Under the pieces are notes generated by a model. That model did no database searches and was not told the DNA's origin. It saw only the letters and a list, made by a program, of their open reading frames with translations. Both the position numbers and the translations under genes were made by a program. This document shows positions 3,901 through 11,907 of a stretch of 15,443 nt of DNA, in pieces (position 1 is the first letter of the stretch; each line of letters starts with the position of its first letter). This stretch comes from SVTX01 sp045653805 (lineage in GTDB: Bacteria; Bacillota; Clostridia; Oscillospirales; CAG-272). The stretch covers positions 1 to 15,443 of the forward strand of contig JAZOMF010000004.1 of the NCBI GenBank assembly GCA_045653805.1, written 5' to 3'.

Positions 3901-6489
3901 TTATTCGTTTTCCTCAGTCTCCGCTGCAGGCTCTTCAACTGCCTCTGCCTCTACTGCTGCCTCGGGAGTCTCTGTTGCTTCTACTGCGCCGTTTTCGGTC
4001 TCGGATACCTCATTTTTGGTCTCCTCTTCTTTTTCCTCTTCCTTTGCAGTCTTTGTTACGTTTACTATCTTCTGACCGTTATCAAGTCTCATCATAATTA
4101 CACCCGATGCGGTTCTTGAATATACAGAAACACCCTCGGAAGGAGTTCTGATGATAATACCCGAATCGGTAATCATCATAATATCGTCGTTTTCGTCAAC
4201 AGAGATAATACCTGCAAGCAGACCTGTCTTTTCGGTGAGGTTATGGCAGATTACACCTCCGCCTCCGCGATTCTTCATAAGTCTGAAGTCACAGAAGTCG
4301 GTTCTCTTACCAAAGCCGTTTTCGGTTACGGTCAAGAGCTTCTTACCCTCTTCAACGTTAACTACACCGATAACGAAATCGTCCCCCTTGAGTCTGATAC
4401 CGCGAACACCGCGGGCACTTCTACCCATAGGACGAACCTCGCTCTCGTCAAATCTGACGGCGTTACCCTGCTTGGTGGCAATAATAAGCTGATTTTCACC
4501 ATTAGTCTTGGTGACAAAGAGCAATTCGTCGCCCTCGTCGAGGTTAATCGCGATCTTACCGCCCTTTCTCTGATACTCATACTCGGAGAGAAGAGTCTTT
4601 TTAATAACGCCATGACGGGTTACCATAGTGAGGTACTCGCCCTCGGTGAACTCGTTTACGCTGATAAGAGCAGTGATCTTTTCTCCGCTCTGAAGCTCAA
4701 GCAGATTGACGATATTTGATCCCTTTGCAGTTCTGGATGCCTCGGGCACCTGGAACGCGCGAAGAGCCTGAACTCGTCCGGTATTTGTAAAGAACAAGAG
4801 AGTGGAATGGCTGTGAACCGCCTCAATTCTCTCGATAAAGTCCTCTTCACGGGTGGTCATCGCGGTAATTCCCTTACCTCCTCTGTGCTGTGCAGAGTAT
4901 GTGTCGGAGGGAAGTCTCTTAATGTATCCCGCCCGGGTCATGGTAATAACACAGTTGTGCTTCTCGATAAGGTCTTCAAGGTCAATATCATCTATCGCCT
5001 GCTCGATTCTGGTGCGGCGCTCGTCGCCGTACTTTCTCTTAATTTCAAGCATTTCTTCCTTGATGATCTCGATGATCTTGGATTCATCGGCAAGAATACC
5101 CTCAAGCTCTTCGATAAGCGCGTGGAGCCTGTCAAGCTCTTCCTCTATCTTCTGTCTCTCCATACCGGTAAGACGGCCAAGGGTCATTTCAACGATAGCC
5201 TGCGCCTGAATATCGGTAAGTCCGAATCTTTCCATCAAGGTGATCTTGGAAGCCGAAATAGAGGAGCTGGTCTTCATTATCTGCACGATCTCGTCAATAT
5301 TGTCAAGAGCTATCTTATATCCCTCGTAGATGTGCGCTCTCGCCTTTGCCTTTTCGAGATCAAACTCGGTGCGGCGGCGGATAACCGACTTCTGGTGGTC
5401 GATATAGTAGTCAAGTATCTGCGCAAGATTAAGAACCTTGGGCTGCTGACCAACAACTGCCAAGAAGTTTGCAGAGCAGGTGCTCTGGAGCTCGGTATAC
5501 TTATAGAGCTGGTTGAGGATGACCTCACCGTTAGCATCTCTCTTATATTCAACAACGATTCTCATACCGTCTCTGCCACTTTCGTCGCGAAGTGCGGTAA
5601 TTCCTTCGATTCTCTTATCCTTAACAAGTCCCGCAATAGATTCAACAAGCAGGCTCTTATTTACCATATAGGGTATCTCGGTGATAACGATTCTGTTGTT
5701 ATCAGCCTCTACCTCCGCCTTTGCACGGACGTAGATTCTTCCCTTACCTGTGGTGTAAGCATCCATAATTCCCTGTGTGCCGTGAATGGTCGCGTATGTG
5801 GGGAAATCGGGACCCTTGATAAACTCCATAAGGTCAAGGATAGAGCAATCGGGATTCTCCATACGGTAGATAGTACCGTCGATAACCTCACCAAGGTTAT
5901 GGGGGGGCACGTTGGTAGCCATACCTACTGCGATACCCACACTACCGTTTACGAGAAAGTTAGGAAAACGGGAAGGAAGAACCGAGGGCTCGCGAAGTCT
6001 GTTATCAAAGTTAGGAACGAACTCAACGACCTCTTTTTCAAGGTCTCGGGTCATTTCATTGGCAATTTTGTCAAGTCTTGCCTCGGTATAACGGTAAGCC
6101 GCAGGGGGGTCTCCGTCCACAGAACCGAAGTTTCCGTGACCCTCAACGAGAGGATAGCGGAGGGAGAATGGCTGTGCCATACGAACCATAGTACCATAAA
6201 CCGAGCTGTCACCGTGAGGATGGTAGCGTCCCAATACGTTACCTACGGTGGTAGCGGACTTACGGAAGGGCTTATCGTGTGTCAAATGATCCTCATACAT
6301 CGCGTAAATAACTCTACGCTGACCGGGCTTCATGCCGTCGCGCACGTCGGGAAGTGCTCTCGACATGATTACCGACATAGAATACTCGATAAAGGATTTT
6401 TTGACCTCCTTTTCCATATTTACGTCAATTATCTTCTGATTTTCAAATAAGTAAACGTCGTTGTCGTGATTTTTCTTATCCGTTGCCAT
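3901..6489 (-). CDS. gyrA: DNA gyrase subunit A
   Basis: GyrA forms the DNA-breaking half of gyrase (A2B2), which introduces negative supercoils using ATP hydrolysed by GyrB. The start at 6489 (MATDKKN) has AAAGGA seven bases upstream; the frame extends ten codons further without a signal. The 862-residue product has the N-terminal winged-helix region with DVRDGMKPGQRRVIY, the QRDR around HPHGDSSVYGTMVRMAQ, and catalytic Tyr134 in AAYRYTEARL. The GyrA-box QHRGGKG opens the C-terminal DNA-wrapping beta-pinwheel, a His variant of the usual QRRGGKG that still marks it as gyrase, not topoisomerase IV ParC. Two oddities: Gly99 stands where E. coli has Asp87, and the protein ends in a roughly 50-residue tail with about 20 Glu. 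It follows mreD after 38 bases and precedes a lipoprotein gene. Confidence 0.97.
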   Translation of the reverse strand: MATDKKNHDNDVYLFENQKIIDVNMEKEVKKSFIEYSMSVIMSRALPDVRDGMKPGQRRVIYAMYEDHLTHDKPFRKSATTVGNVLGRYHPHGDSSVYGTMVRMAQPFSLRYPLVEGHGNFGSVDGDPPAAYRYTEARLDKIANEMTRDLEKEVVEFVPNFDNRLREPSVLPSRFPNFLVNGSVGIAVGMATNVPPHNLGEVIDGTIYRMENPDCSILDLMEFIKGPDFPTYATIHGTQGIMDAYTTGKGRIYVRAKAEVEADNNRIVITEIPYMVNKSLLVESIAGLVKDKRIEGITALRDESGRDGMRIVVEYKRDANGEVILNQLYKYTELQSTCSANFLAVVGQQPKVLNLAQILDYYIDHQKSVIRRRTEFDLEKAKARAHIYEGYKIALDNIDEIVQIMKTSSSISASKITLMERFGLTDIQAQAIVEMTLGRLTGMERQKIEEELDRLHALIEELEGILADESKIIEIIKEEMLEIKRKYGDERRTRIEQAIDDIDLEDLIEKHNCVITMTRAGYIKRLPSDTYSAQHRGGKGITAMTTREEDFIERIEAVHSHSTLLFFTNTGRVQALRAFQVPEASRTAKGSNIVNLLELQSGEKITALISVNEFTEGEYLTMVTRHGVIKKTLLSEYEYQRKGGKIAINLDEGDELLFVTKTNGENQLIIATKQGNAVRFDESEVRPMGRSARGVRGIRLKGDDFVIGVVNVEEGKKLLTVTENGFGKRTDFCDFRLMKNRGGGGVICHNLTEKTGLLAGIISVDENDDIMMITDSGIIIRTPSEGVSVYSRTASGVIMMRLDNGQKIVNVTKTAKEEEKEEETKNEVSETENGAVEATETPEAAVEAEAVEEPAAETEENE

Positions 6490-6527
6490 TGAAAATTCCT
6501 TTCCAAAAGGGAGATACACTTATATGT

Positions 6528-7097
6528 CTATCTTCTTTTCCGTGCCCTTTTGTCCTTTCCTTTGAATAAACTGAAAATTGCCAAAACCGCTAAATATGCG
6601 GGTAAAATACAAATTAAATATGCAAGATATTCGGGTATAGCTACCTTTACGAAAATATCAAGCAATGAAAATTCTCTTGAAAAGAGTATAAAATACAAAA
6701 AAGTAAACAGCTCTCTAAATACGCCTGCAATAGCACCGTACACCAAAAATGAGGGAAGATTTTGTGATAAAAACCATCCTACCAAAGTGCCACAAAAATA
6801 TCCGCAAAGCATATATATCACAGGTGAGAAAGTAAATCCCGTGCTACCGAGAATATCAACGATGATTCCACCGGCGATACCAAATATAGCTCCCATCTTT
6901 TCACCTGCGATAAATCCGATAGCACATATAAGTGCAAGGGTCAGCGCCGGGGCTTTACCGAAAAACGATAGGTAGGTGGTCTGCATAACGGCACAAATAA
7001 ATATCAATACCAAAAATGCAATCGAATATATGGCTATCTGCCACGGTTTAAATTTTTCTGCACCTTCATTTTGTCCGATTCTTTTATTTAAAGACAT
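6528..7097 (-). CDS. mreD: Rod shape-determining protein MreD
   Basis: MreD is an integral membrane partner of MreC in the elongasome that directs lateral cell-wall synthesis. The 189-residue product is almost entirely hydrophobic, with about five to six predicted membrane segments starting near residue 20 (IAIYSIAFLVLIFICAV), the family-typical MQTTYLSFFGKAPALTLALICAIGFIAGEKMG, and GIAGGIIVDILGS. It ends with a basic cytosolic tail (KGKDKRARKRR). GAGGTG precedes the ATG by five bases. It follows mreC after only 17 bases, as in most genomes. What is unusual is the place: the pair sits between gyrB and gyrA, with no mreB in the window. Confidence 0.92.
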   Translation of the reverse strand: MSLNKRIGQNEGAEKFKPWQIAIYSIAFLVLIFICAVMQTTYLSFFGKAPALTLALICAIGFIAGEKMGAIFGIAGGIIVDILGSTGFTFSPVIYMLCGYFCGTLVGWFLSQNLPSFLVYGAIAGVFRELFTFLYFILFSREFSLLDIFVKVAIPEYLAYLICILPAYLAVLAIFSLFKGKDKRARKRR

Positions 7098-7114
7098 AAT
7101 AACACCTCGGACGC

Positions 7115-7954
7115 TTATTTACTGTCAGAGACCGAGAAATCGGTTACTATCAGCACGTATTTAAGGCTCTCGTAGTCAACCGCCAACGAGACTATTGCCT
7201 CCTTGGTGCGAAGGCTGTCATTATTGGTGACATCGGTAACGTAGCCTATAAGCAATCCGTCAGGATATATGCTTCCCTCTCCGCCGGTGTATACCGCATC
7301 GCCTACCCGAATATCGGCATCGGATGAAAGATACTTAAAAAAGCACTCTCCCTTATCCTTTAGCGAAATATCTCCGGAAACGATGCCTATCTCTCCGCTT
7401 CTTGGAACGCAAGCACCAACAGATGCGCTCGCCTCGGGAAGAGCTCTTACTCGGCACCAGTTGCTTCCAACCTCACAAACAGAGCCTACCAGCCCCTCAC
7501 CTACCATAACAGCCATTCCAACGTCGATTCCGTTGTCCTTACCCTTATTCAGGGTTATAACCGTCATGTAATTATCCGATTCGGAGCCAATAATCAGAGC
7601 CTCCGTAAGTTCAAAGCTGGGGTACAGCTTTTTTATACCGATATACTCCTTGAGTCTCTCATTTTCTTCTCTCACGGCGTTTGCATCGGCAAGCTGACAT
7701 AAAAGATCATTAATTTGATCCTTCAGCTCCTTATTTTCCGCATCAAGCCTATCTATTGCGGTAAAATATTTTTTAAAGCCGTCTATAGAGTCCTTAACCG
7801 CTACTCCCGCGTATCGAAGAGGTACTGATGCTGTGTTTATTAAATCTTTAAAAGGATCGGTCACTCCCATCAAGGAAAGCGTTGCGGTAAAGATAACCGC
7901 AAATATCGCTACCGACAGGGCTATAATGAAAAATTTATTTTTCAAAAATTTCAT
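7115..7954 (-). CDS. mreC: Rod shape-determining protein MreC
   Basis: MreC is a bitopic membrane protein that scaffolds the Rod complex outside the membrane and activates PBP2/RodA. The 279-residue product has a short basic N-terminus (MKFLKNKFF) and one membrane helix at about 9-30. A coiled coil follows around residues 65-105 (DRLDAENKELKDQINDLLCQLADANAVREENERLKEYI). The double beta-barrel domain has the family's NKGKDNGIDVGMAV and GLVGSV motifs and a later GEGSIYPDGLLIGYVTDV. I chose the ATG at 7954, which has GAGG six bases upstream, over a TTG four codons earlier. Upstream is a 284-base gap with DnaA-box-like sites separating it from gyrB, so mreCD-gyrA may have its own promoter, though I could not find a convincing one. 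Confidence 0.95.
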   Translation of the reverse strand: MKFLKNKFFIIALSVAIFAVIFTATLSLMGVTDPFKDLINTASVPLRYAGVAVKDSIDGFKKYFTAIDRLDAENKELKDQINDLLCQLADANAVREENERLKEYIGIKKLYPSFELTEALIIGSESDNYMTVITLNKGKDNGIDVGMAVMVGEGLVGSVCEVGSNWCRVRALPEASASVGACVPRSGEIGIVSGDISLKDKGECFFKYLSSDADIRVGDAVYTGGEGSIYPDGLLIGYVTDVTNNDSLRTKEAIVSLAVDYESLKYVLIVTDFSVSDSK

Positions 7955-7979
7955 ATAGATCCTCAAACTTCACACATAG

Positions 7980-8232
7980 TTTTCAACATGTATTTCCACA
8001 GGCTGTGGAAAACTTTTTGTTATGTTGGCAAATCTATGGATTTTATGTTGTTAAAACCTTTTTAAGCTTTCATTGAAATGTCATATTTTTCTTTAAAATT
8101 AAAAGAAAAACACATCTAAAAATCTTTAAAGATCAAACTGTTGATACTTTGTGTGGAAAACCTTGTCGAAATTTGATATTTCAAGCAGATTTCAACATAA
8201 TTTTTTTCAATTTTCCCCAACAATGTTGAAAA
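7980..8232. promoter_or_regulatory. DnaA-box-like cluster in the gyrB-mreC gap
   Basis: This gene-free gap carries TTTTCAACA (7980-7988), an inverted pair TTTCCACA-GGC-TGTGGAAA (7993-8011), TGTGGAAAA (8152-8160), ATTTCAACA (8189-8197) and TGTTGAAAA (8224-8232). The TTTTCCACA form differs from the consensus DnaA box TTATCCACA by one base. The same variants recur in the dnaA-dnaN gap. The middle of the gap is about 80 percent A+T. It may be an auxiliary origin element, a DnaA-titration site, or a DnaA-controlled promoter region for mreCD-gyrA. Confidence 0.5.
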
Positions 8233-8238
8233 CTGATA

Positions 8239-10209
8239 TCAGATATCGAGGTTTTCCGCAAGATATGCGTTCTGCTCGATAAATTCTCTTCTGGGCTCAA
8301 CCTTGTCACCCATAAGAAGCGAGAACATTTCGTCACAAGCAATAGCATCCTCGATTGTAACCTTCAAAATAGTTCTGGTCGCAGGGTTCATTGTGGTTTC
8401 CCAAAGCTGGTCTGCATCCATCTCACCAAGACCCTTATATCTGTCTGCTTCGATGTTGGATGTATTTCCACTCTCGCCTGCAAGCTCTGCTATATACATG
8501 TCTCTTTCAGCATCGGAGAATGCGTACTTTTCGTTGCCCTCCTTAGCGCCTCTCTTATAAACCTTGTAAAGAGGGGGCTGAGCCAAGAATACGTGTCCGT
8601 CCTCAATAAGCTGACGCATGTGTCTGAAGAGGAATGTCAAAATAAGGATTCTGATGTGAGAACCGTCTACGTCCGCATCGGCCATGATGATTATCTTACC
8701 GTAACGGAGTCTTTCAATGTCAAATTCGTCACCGATACCGCATCCAAGCGCCTGAATGATGGGAAGGAGCGAGAGATTTCCGTAAACCTTATCAACTCTG
8801 GTCTTTTCAACGTTAAGGACCTTACCGCGAAGAGGGAGAATTGCCTGGAACTTTGAGTTTCTTCCCTGCTTTGCAGAACCACCCGCGGAGTCTCCCTCTA
8901 CGAGATAGAGCTCGGTGAGAGTTGCATCCTTTTCCTGACAGTCTGCAAGCTTGCCGGGGAGTGTGCTTCCCTTAAGGAAGTCCTTTCTGGTTGCCTCTCT
9001 TGCCTTTCTTGCCGCCTCACGAGCACGTGACGCCGCAAGTGCCTTATCAAGAATAGCCTTACCTGTTGCGGGATTCTCTTCAAGATAATCGGCAAGCTTC
9101 TGAGAAACTATATTATCAACAAGGGTTCTGATCTCACTGTTACCAAGCTTTGCCTTGGTCTGGCTTTCGAACTGTGCGTCCTCAAGCTTAACGCTGACAA
9201 TAGCACAAAGACCTTCTCTTACGTCCTCACCCGAGAGATTCTTGTCCTTTTCTTTCAAAATTCCGGCTTTTCTACCGTAATCGTTAAGAACTCTGGTGAG
9301 CGCGGTTTTAAATCCGGTCTCGTGAGTACCACCCTCGATAGTATTCATATTATTTGCAAAAGTCATAACGCACTCGTTATAACCGTCGTTATACTGAAGA
9401 GCAACCTCACAAACGCTGGTGTTCTTCTCGCCTCTCATATATACAACGTCGGGATGAACAGGCTCGTTGTGACGGGTCTCGGTAAGATACTCTACGAAGC
9501 TCTTGATACCGCCCTCAAAGCAAAGCTCGTTAACTACGGGCTCGTCTCCTCTCTCGTCGATAAGCACGATCTTGATTCCCGCATTAAGGAAGCTCTGCTC
9601 TCTCATGCGGTTAAGAAGGGTATCGTAATCGAATACTGTTTCCTCAAAGATCTCGGGGTCGGGCTTAAATGTAACCTTTACACCGTGAGGACGCTCAGGA
9701 CTCTCTCCCTCACACTTAAATTTTCTCGCTACAACGCCTCTCTCGAATCTTTCGGTATATCTCTTGCCCTCGTAGCAATCATCAAGCTCTACCCACAAGG
9801 AAAGCGCGTTTACAACCGATGCACCAACGCCGTGCAAACCACCGGCGATCTTGTATCCGCCGCCGCCAAACTTTCCTCCTGCGTGAAGAATGGTATAAAC
9901 GACCTCGGGCGTAGGTATGCCCTCCTTGGGGTGAATACCCGCAGGGATTCCTCTTCCGTTATCCTCAACAGTTACACTGTTATCGTAGTTAAGAGTAACT
10001 GTTATCTGGTCGCAATATCCTGCCAGAGCCTCATCGATGGAGTTATCAACTATTTCATAAACGAGATGGTGAAGTCCGCGAATAGAGGTAGTACCGATAT
10101 ACATACCGGGTCTCTTTCTTACCGCTTCAAGACCCTCAAGTATCTGTATCTGATTTTCTCCGTAATGCTGCTCTGTGGTTTCTTCTTGTCTCTTGATCTC
10201 TTCAGACAT
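8239..10209 (-). CDS. gyrB: DNA gyrase subunit B
   Basis: GyrB supplies the ATPase and TOPRIM parts of gyrase. The product is about 656 residues. The GHKL ATPase domain shows YEIVDNSIDEALAGYC, VEDNGRGIP and GGLHGVGASVVNAL; the TOPRIM domain shows LYLVEGDSAGGSAKQGR and the metal-binding IMADADVDGSHIR; the tail has DRYKGLGEMDADQLWETTMNP. There is no large insertion of the kind seen in proteobacterial GyrB. Three ATGs compete (10239, 10221, 10209). AAAGGA lies 12 bases before the 10209 ATG and directly against the 10221 one, and the 10239 ATG has no visible site, so 10209 is favoured but not certain. It follows remB closely (13-43 bases), and mreC, not gyrA, is next downstream. Confidence 0.96.
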   Translation of the reverse strand: MSEEIKRQEETTEQHYGENQIQILEGLEAVRKRPGMYIGTTSIRGLHHLVYEIVDNSIDEALAGYCDQITVTLNYDNSVTVEDNGRGIPAGIHPKEGIPTPEVVYTILHAGGKFGGGGYKIAGGLHGVGASVVNALSLWVELDDCYEGKRYTERFERGVVARKFKCEGESPERPHGVKVTFKPDPEIFEETVFDYDTLLNRMREQSFLNAGIKIVLIDERGDEPVVNELCFEGGIKSFVEYLTETRHNEPVHPDVVYMRGEKNTSVCEVALQYNDGYNECVMTFANNMNTIEGGTHETGFKTALTRVLNDYGRKAGILKEKDKNLSGEDVREGLCAIVSVKLEDAQFESQTKAKLGNSEIRTLVDNIVSQKLADYLEENPATGKAILDKALAASRAREAARKAREATRKDFLKGSTLPGKLADCQEKDATLTELYLVEGDSAGGSAKQGRNSKFQAILPLRGKVLNVEKTRVDKVYGNLSLLPIIQALGCGIGDEFDIERLRYGKIIIMADADVDGSHIRILILTFLFRHMRQLIEDGHVFLAQPPLYKVYKRGAKEGNEKYAFSDAERDMYIAELAGESGNTSNIEADRYKGLGEMDADQLWETTMNPATRTILKVTIEDAIACDEMFSLLMGDKVEPRREFIEQNAYLAENLDI

Positions 10210-10252
10210 TTCTTTACCCATTCCTTTCAAGTTTGACATCGCTAAAATCTGA

Positions 10253-10507
10253 TTATAAGCTGTTTTCGGTTCTTCCCAGAAGTGCCGACGTGGATATCTG
10301 GGAAAAACAGATCATATATTTTTCGTTTTCTTTGTAGAGAATAAAGGATTTCGGAATTTCATCCTTTGCAGATACAACCAAAGAGGCTCTCTCCGCGTCG
10401 GAAAGAAATTTTCTCGTGATACCCGACACGGTGCATCTGTCCATATCAAATATCCCCAAAATATCCTTTTCTCTTATATTTTTGTTATTTCCTGCGTGAA
10501 GGTACAT
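10253..10507 (-). CDS. remB: RemB-type regulator (DUF370, YaaB)
   Basis: The 84-residue product starts MYLHAGNNKNIREKDILGIFDMD, closely matching the MYIHLGDD...DIVGIFDF opening of B. subtilis YaaB/RemB, and has the PKSFILYKENEKYMICFSQISTSALLGR ending expected of the family. In B. subtilis RemA and RemB promote expression of biofilm matrix operons; RemA is a DNA-binding oligomer with a related fold. Its position between recF and gyrB is the same as yaaB in Bacillus, which strongly supports the assignment. It lies ten bases after the recF stop with an AGGAGG-type site just before the ATG, so it is part of the recF-gyrB transcript. The target genes in this organism are unknown. Confidence 0.92.
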   Translation of the reverse strand: MYLHAGNNKNIREKDILGIFDMDRCTVSGITRKFLSDAERASLVVSAKDEIPKSFILYKENEKYMICFSQISTSALLGRTENSL

Positions 10508-10517
10508 ATCCTACCTC

Positions 10518-11627
10518 CTAAATTTCTTCAAATCTGCCGTTTTTAACGGAGATAAGTTTATCTGCCTTAATATTACTCTCGCAACAGGTAAGTATAACCT
10601 GCTTGCCTGCAAGATTTGAGAGCAGATATTTTCTTCTGCCGCTATCAAGCTCGCTGAGCACATCGTCAAAAAGAAATACGGGATAATCGCCGCCGCACTC
10701 GTCTCGGATTATTTCGCCCTCTGCAAGCTTTAAAGCGAGGGATAGCGATCTCTGCTGACCTTGCGAGGCGAAAATTCTCGCTCTGTTGCCATTAAGATTG
10801 ATTTCTATATCATCCTTGTGTATTCCCCACAAGGTTGATCCTGCGCCGATTTCTCGGTCGTGGTGGCTAAAATAAAGGCTTCTGTACGCTTCGCGGCACC
10901 TATTTACGTCAAAGCACTCTTCTTCATTCAATTTGCAAGAAGAAATATACTCAAGCTCAGGCAGCTCGCGCTCACCCGTCATATCTGCGAAACACTGCGC
11001 TACGTATTTTTTTAATTTTTCAACGTATTTGACTCGATATACCGTTATTATCGCCGCTTCCTGTGCTAACTGCTCCGAGAAAAGATCTATAGTAGACTCA
11101 AATGCCAACCTATTCTCTTCCGCGTCCTTTATAAGAGCGTTTCGCTCCTTTAAAATAGTCGCGTATCTCTGCAAGGACTTCATATAAAGCGGTCTTATCT
11201 GCGATATTGCTACGTCAAGGAAATTTCTCCTTATTGCAGGACCCTCTTTTATAATAGATAGGTGCTCGGGGCAAAATAAAACTACCTTAAAGCTTCCCAC
11301 CATATCTGAGGTCCGCGCAACCTTTAAGCCGTTTTGTTCAACCCTCTTCGCCCGTCTGTCTGAAAATATCCGCATCGATATTTCCATATCACGGGTATCA
11401 TCGGTATAACCGTTATTTATAGAACAGTATTCCTGACCAAACCTTATAACGTCCTTGTCACTTCCCTGCCTAAAGCTCTTACCCAAAGCCGTCATATATA
11501 TAGCCTCAAGCAAATTCGTCTTTCCTTGCGCGTTCTCACCAATAAGCACGTTGGTGCCCGGACAAAACTCAACGTTTGCCGACTCTATATTTCTGAAATT
11601 TTCAACACATATATTTCGGCAGAACAT
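10518..11627 (-). CDS. recF: DNA replication and repair protein RecF
   Basis: RecF is an SMC/Rad50-like ATPase that, with RecO and RecR, helps load RecA at single-strand gaps. The 369-residue product opens with the family's FRNIESANVEFCPGTNVLIGENAQGKTN, whose Walker A is GENAQGKTN at residues 30-38, followed by LLEAIYMTALGKSFR. Near the C-terminus are the ABC signature SQGQQRSLSLALKLAEGE and the Walker B/D-loop FLFDDVLSELDSGRR, followed by GKQVILTC. Length is normal. The ATG follows AGGGTG with a five-base gap. A 280-base gap with hairpin repeats separates it from dnaN upstream, whereas Bacillus has yaaA (S4 domain) there; no yaaA homologue is seen. Confidence 0.96.
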   Translation of the reverse strand: MFCRNICVENFRNIESANVEFCPGTNVLIGENAQGKTNLLEAIYMTALGKSFRQGSDKDVIRFGQEYCSINNGYTDDTRDMEISMRIFSDRRAKRVEQNGLKVARTSDMVGSFKVVLFCPEHLSIIKEGPAIRRNFLDVAISQIRPLYMKSLQRYATILKERNALIKDAEENRLAFESTIDLFSEQLAQEAAIITVYRVKYVEKLKKYVAQCFADMTGERELPELEYISSCKLNEEECFDVNRCREAYRSLYFSHHDREIGAGSTLWGIHKDDIEINLNGNRARIFASQGQQRSLSLALKLAEGEIIRDECGGDYPVFLFDDVLSELDSGRRKYLLSNLAGKQVILTCCESNIKADKLISVKNGRFEEI

Positions 11628-11646
11628 TACTTCACCCTTTTTCTAT

Positions 11647-11699
11647 GCAGGGGCTTTACCCCTGCACCCCACTTAAACCTTTTTTGAAAAAGGTTTAAG
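11647..11699. repeat. Two hairpins upstream of recF
   Basis: GCAGGGG-CTTTA-CCCCTGC (11647-11665) is followed by the 13-bp perfect stem CTTAAACCTTTTT-TG-AAAAAGGTTTAAG (11672-11699). They lie 20 bases upstream of the recF ATG in the dnaN-recF gap. From memory this GCAGGGG plus AAAAAGGTTTAAG combination is a dispersed intergenic repeat in gut Clostridia; a genome search is needed to confirm it. Confidence 0.6.
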
Positions 11700-11824
11700 A
11701 ATCCAAAAACTTTTAAATAAATTTATTTTGATTATCAAATACAGTAAATCTAAAATCGCTTGCAACACGATAGCAGATATACTTAGATTTAAATTCTTAC
11801 GGTTTTATAGTTTTTTATGGCTAC

Positions 11825-11885
11825 AACTTTCACCTTTTTTAGTTGAAAGTTTCTTTGCATACTTTCTTTTCCAAAGAAAGTATGC
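11825..11885. repeat. Two hairpins downstream of dnaN
   Basis: AACTTTCA (11825-11832) pairs with 11844-11851, and GCATACTTTCTTT (11857-11869) pairs perfectly over 13 bp with 11873-11885, loop TCC. They stand just after the dnaN stop on the minus strand, but no U-tract follows the 13-bp stem, so this is a repeat or mRNA-stabilising structure more than an intrinsic terminator. Between 11700 and 11824 I see only AT-rich sequence. Confidence 0.6.
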
Positions 11886-11907
11886 CGCCGGAGGCACGCT
11901 TCCTCTC

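Noticed and set aside
4807..6450. 547-codon open frame on the + strand antisense to gyrA
   Set aside because: It has no ribosome site or recognisable motif and lies wholly inside gyrA, whose family motifs are complete. Antisense openness follows from codon use in the sense gene.
9322..10236. 304-codon + strand frame antisense to gyrB
   Set aside because: It is a shadow of the GHKL domain coding sequence, with no start signal.
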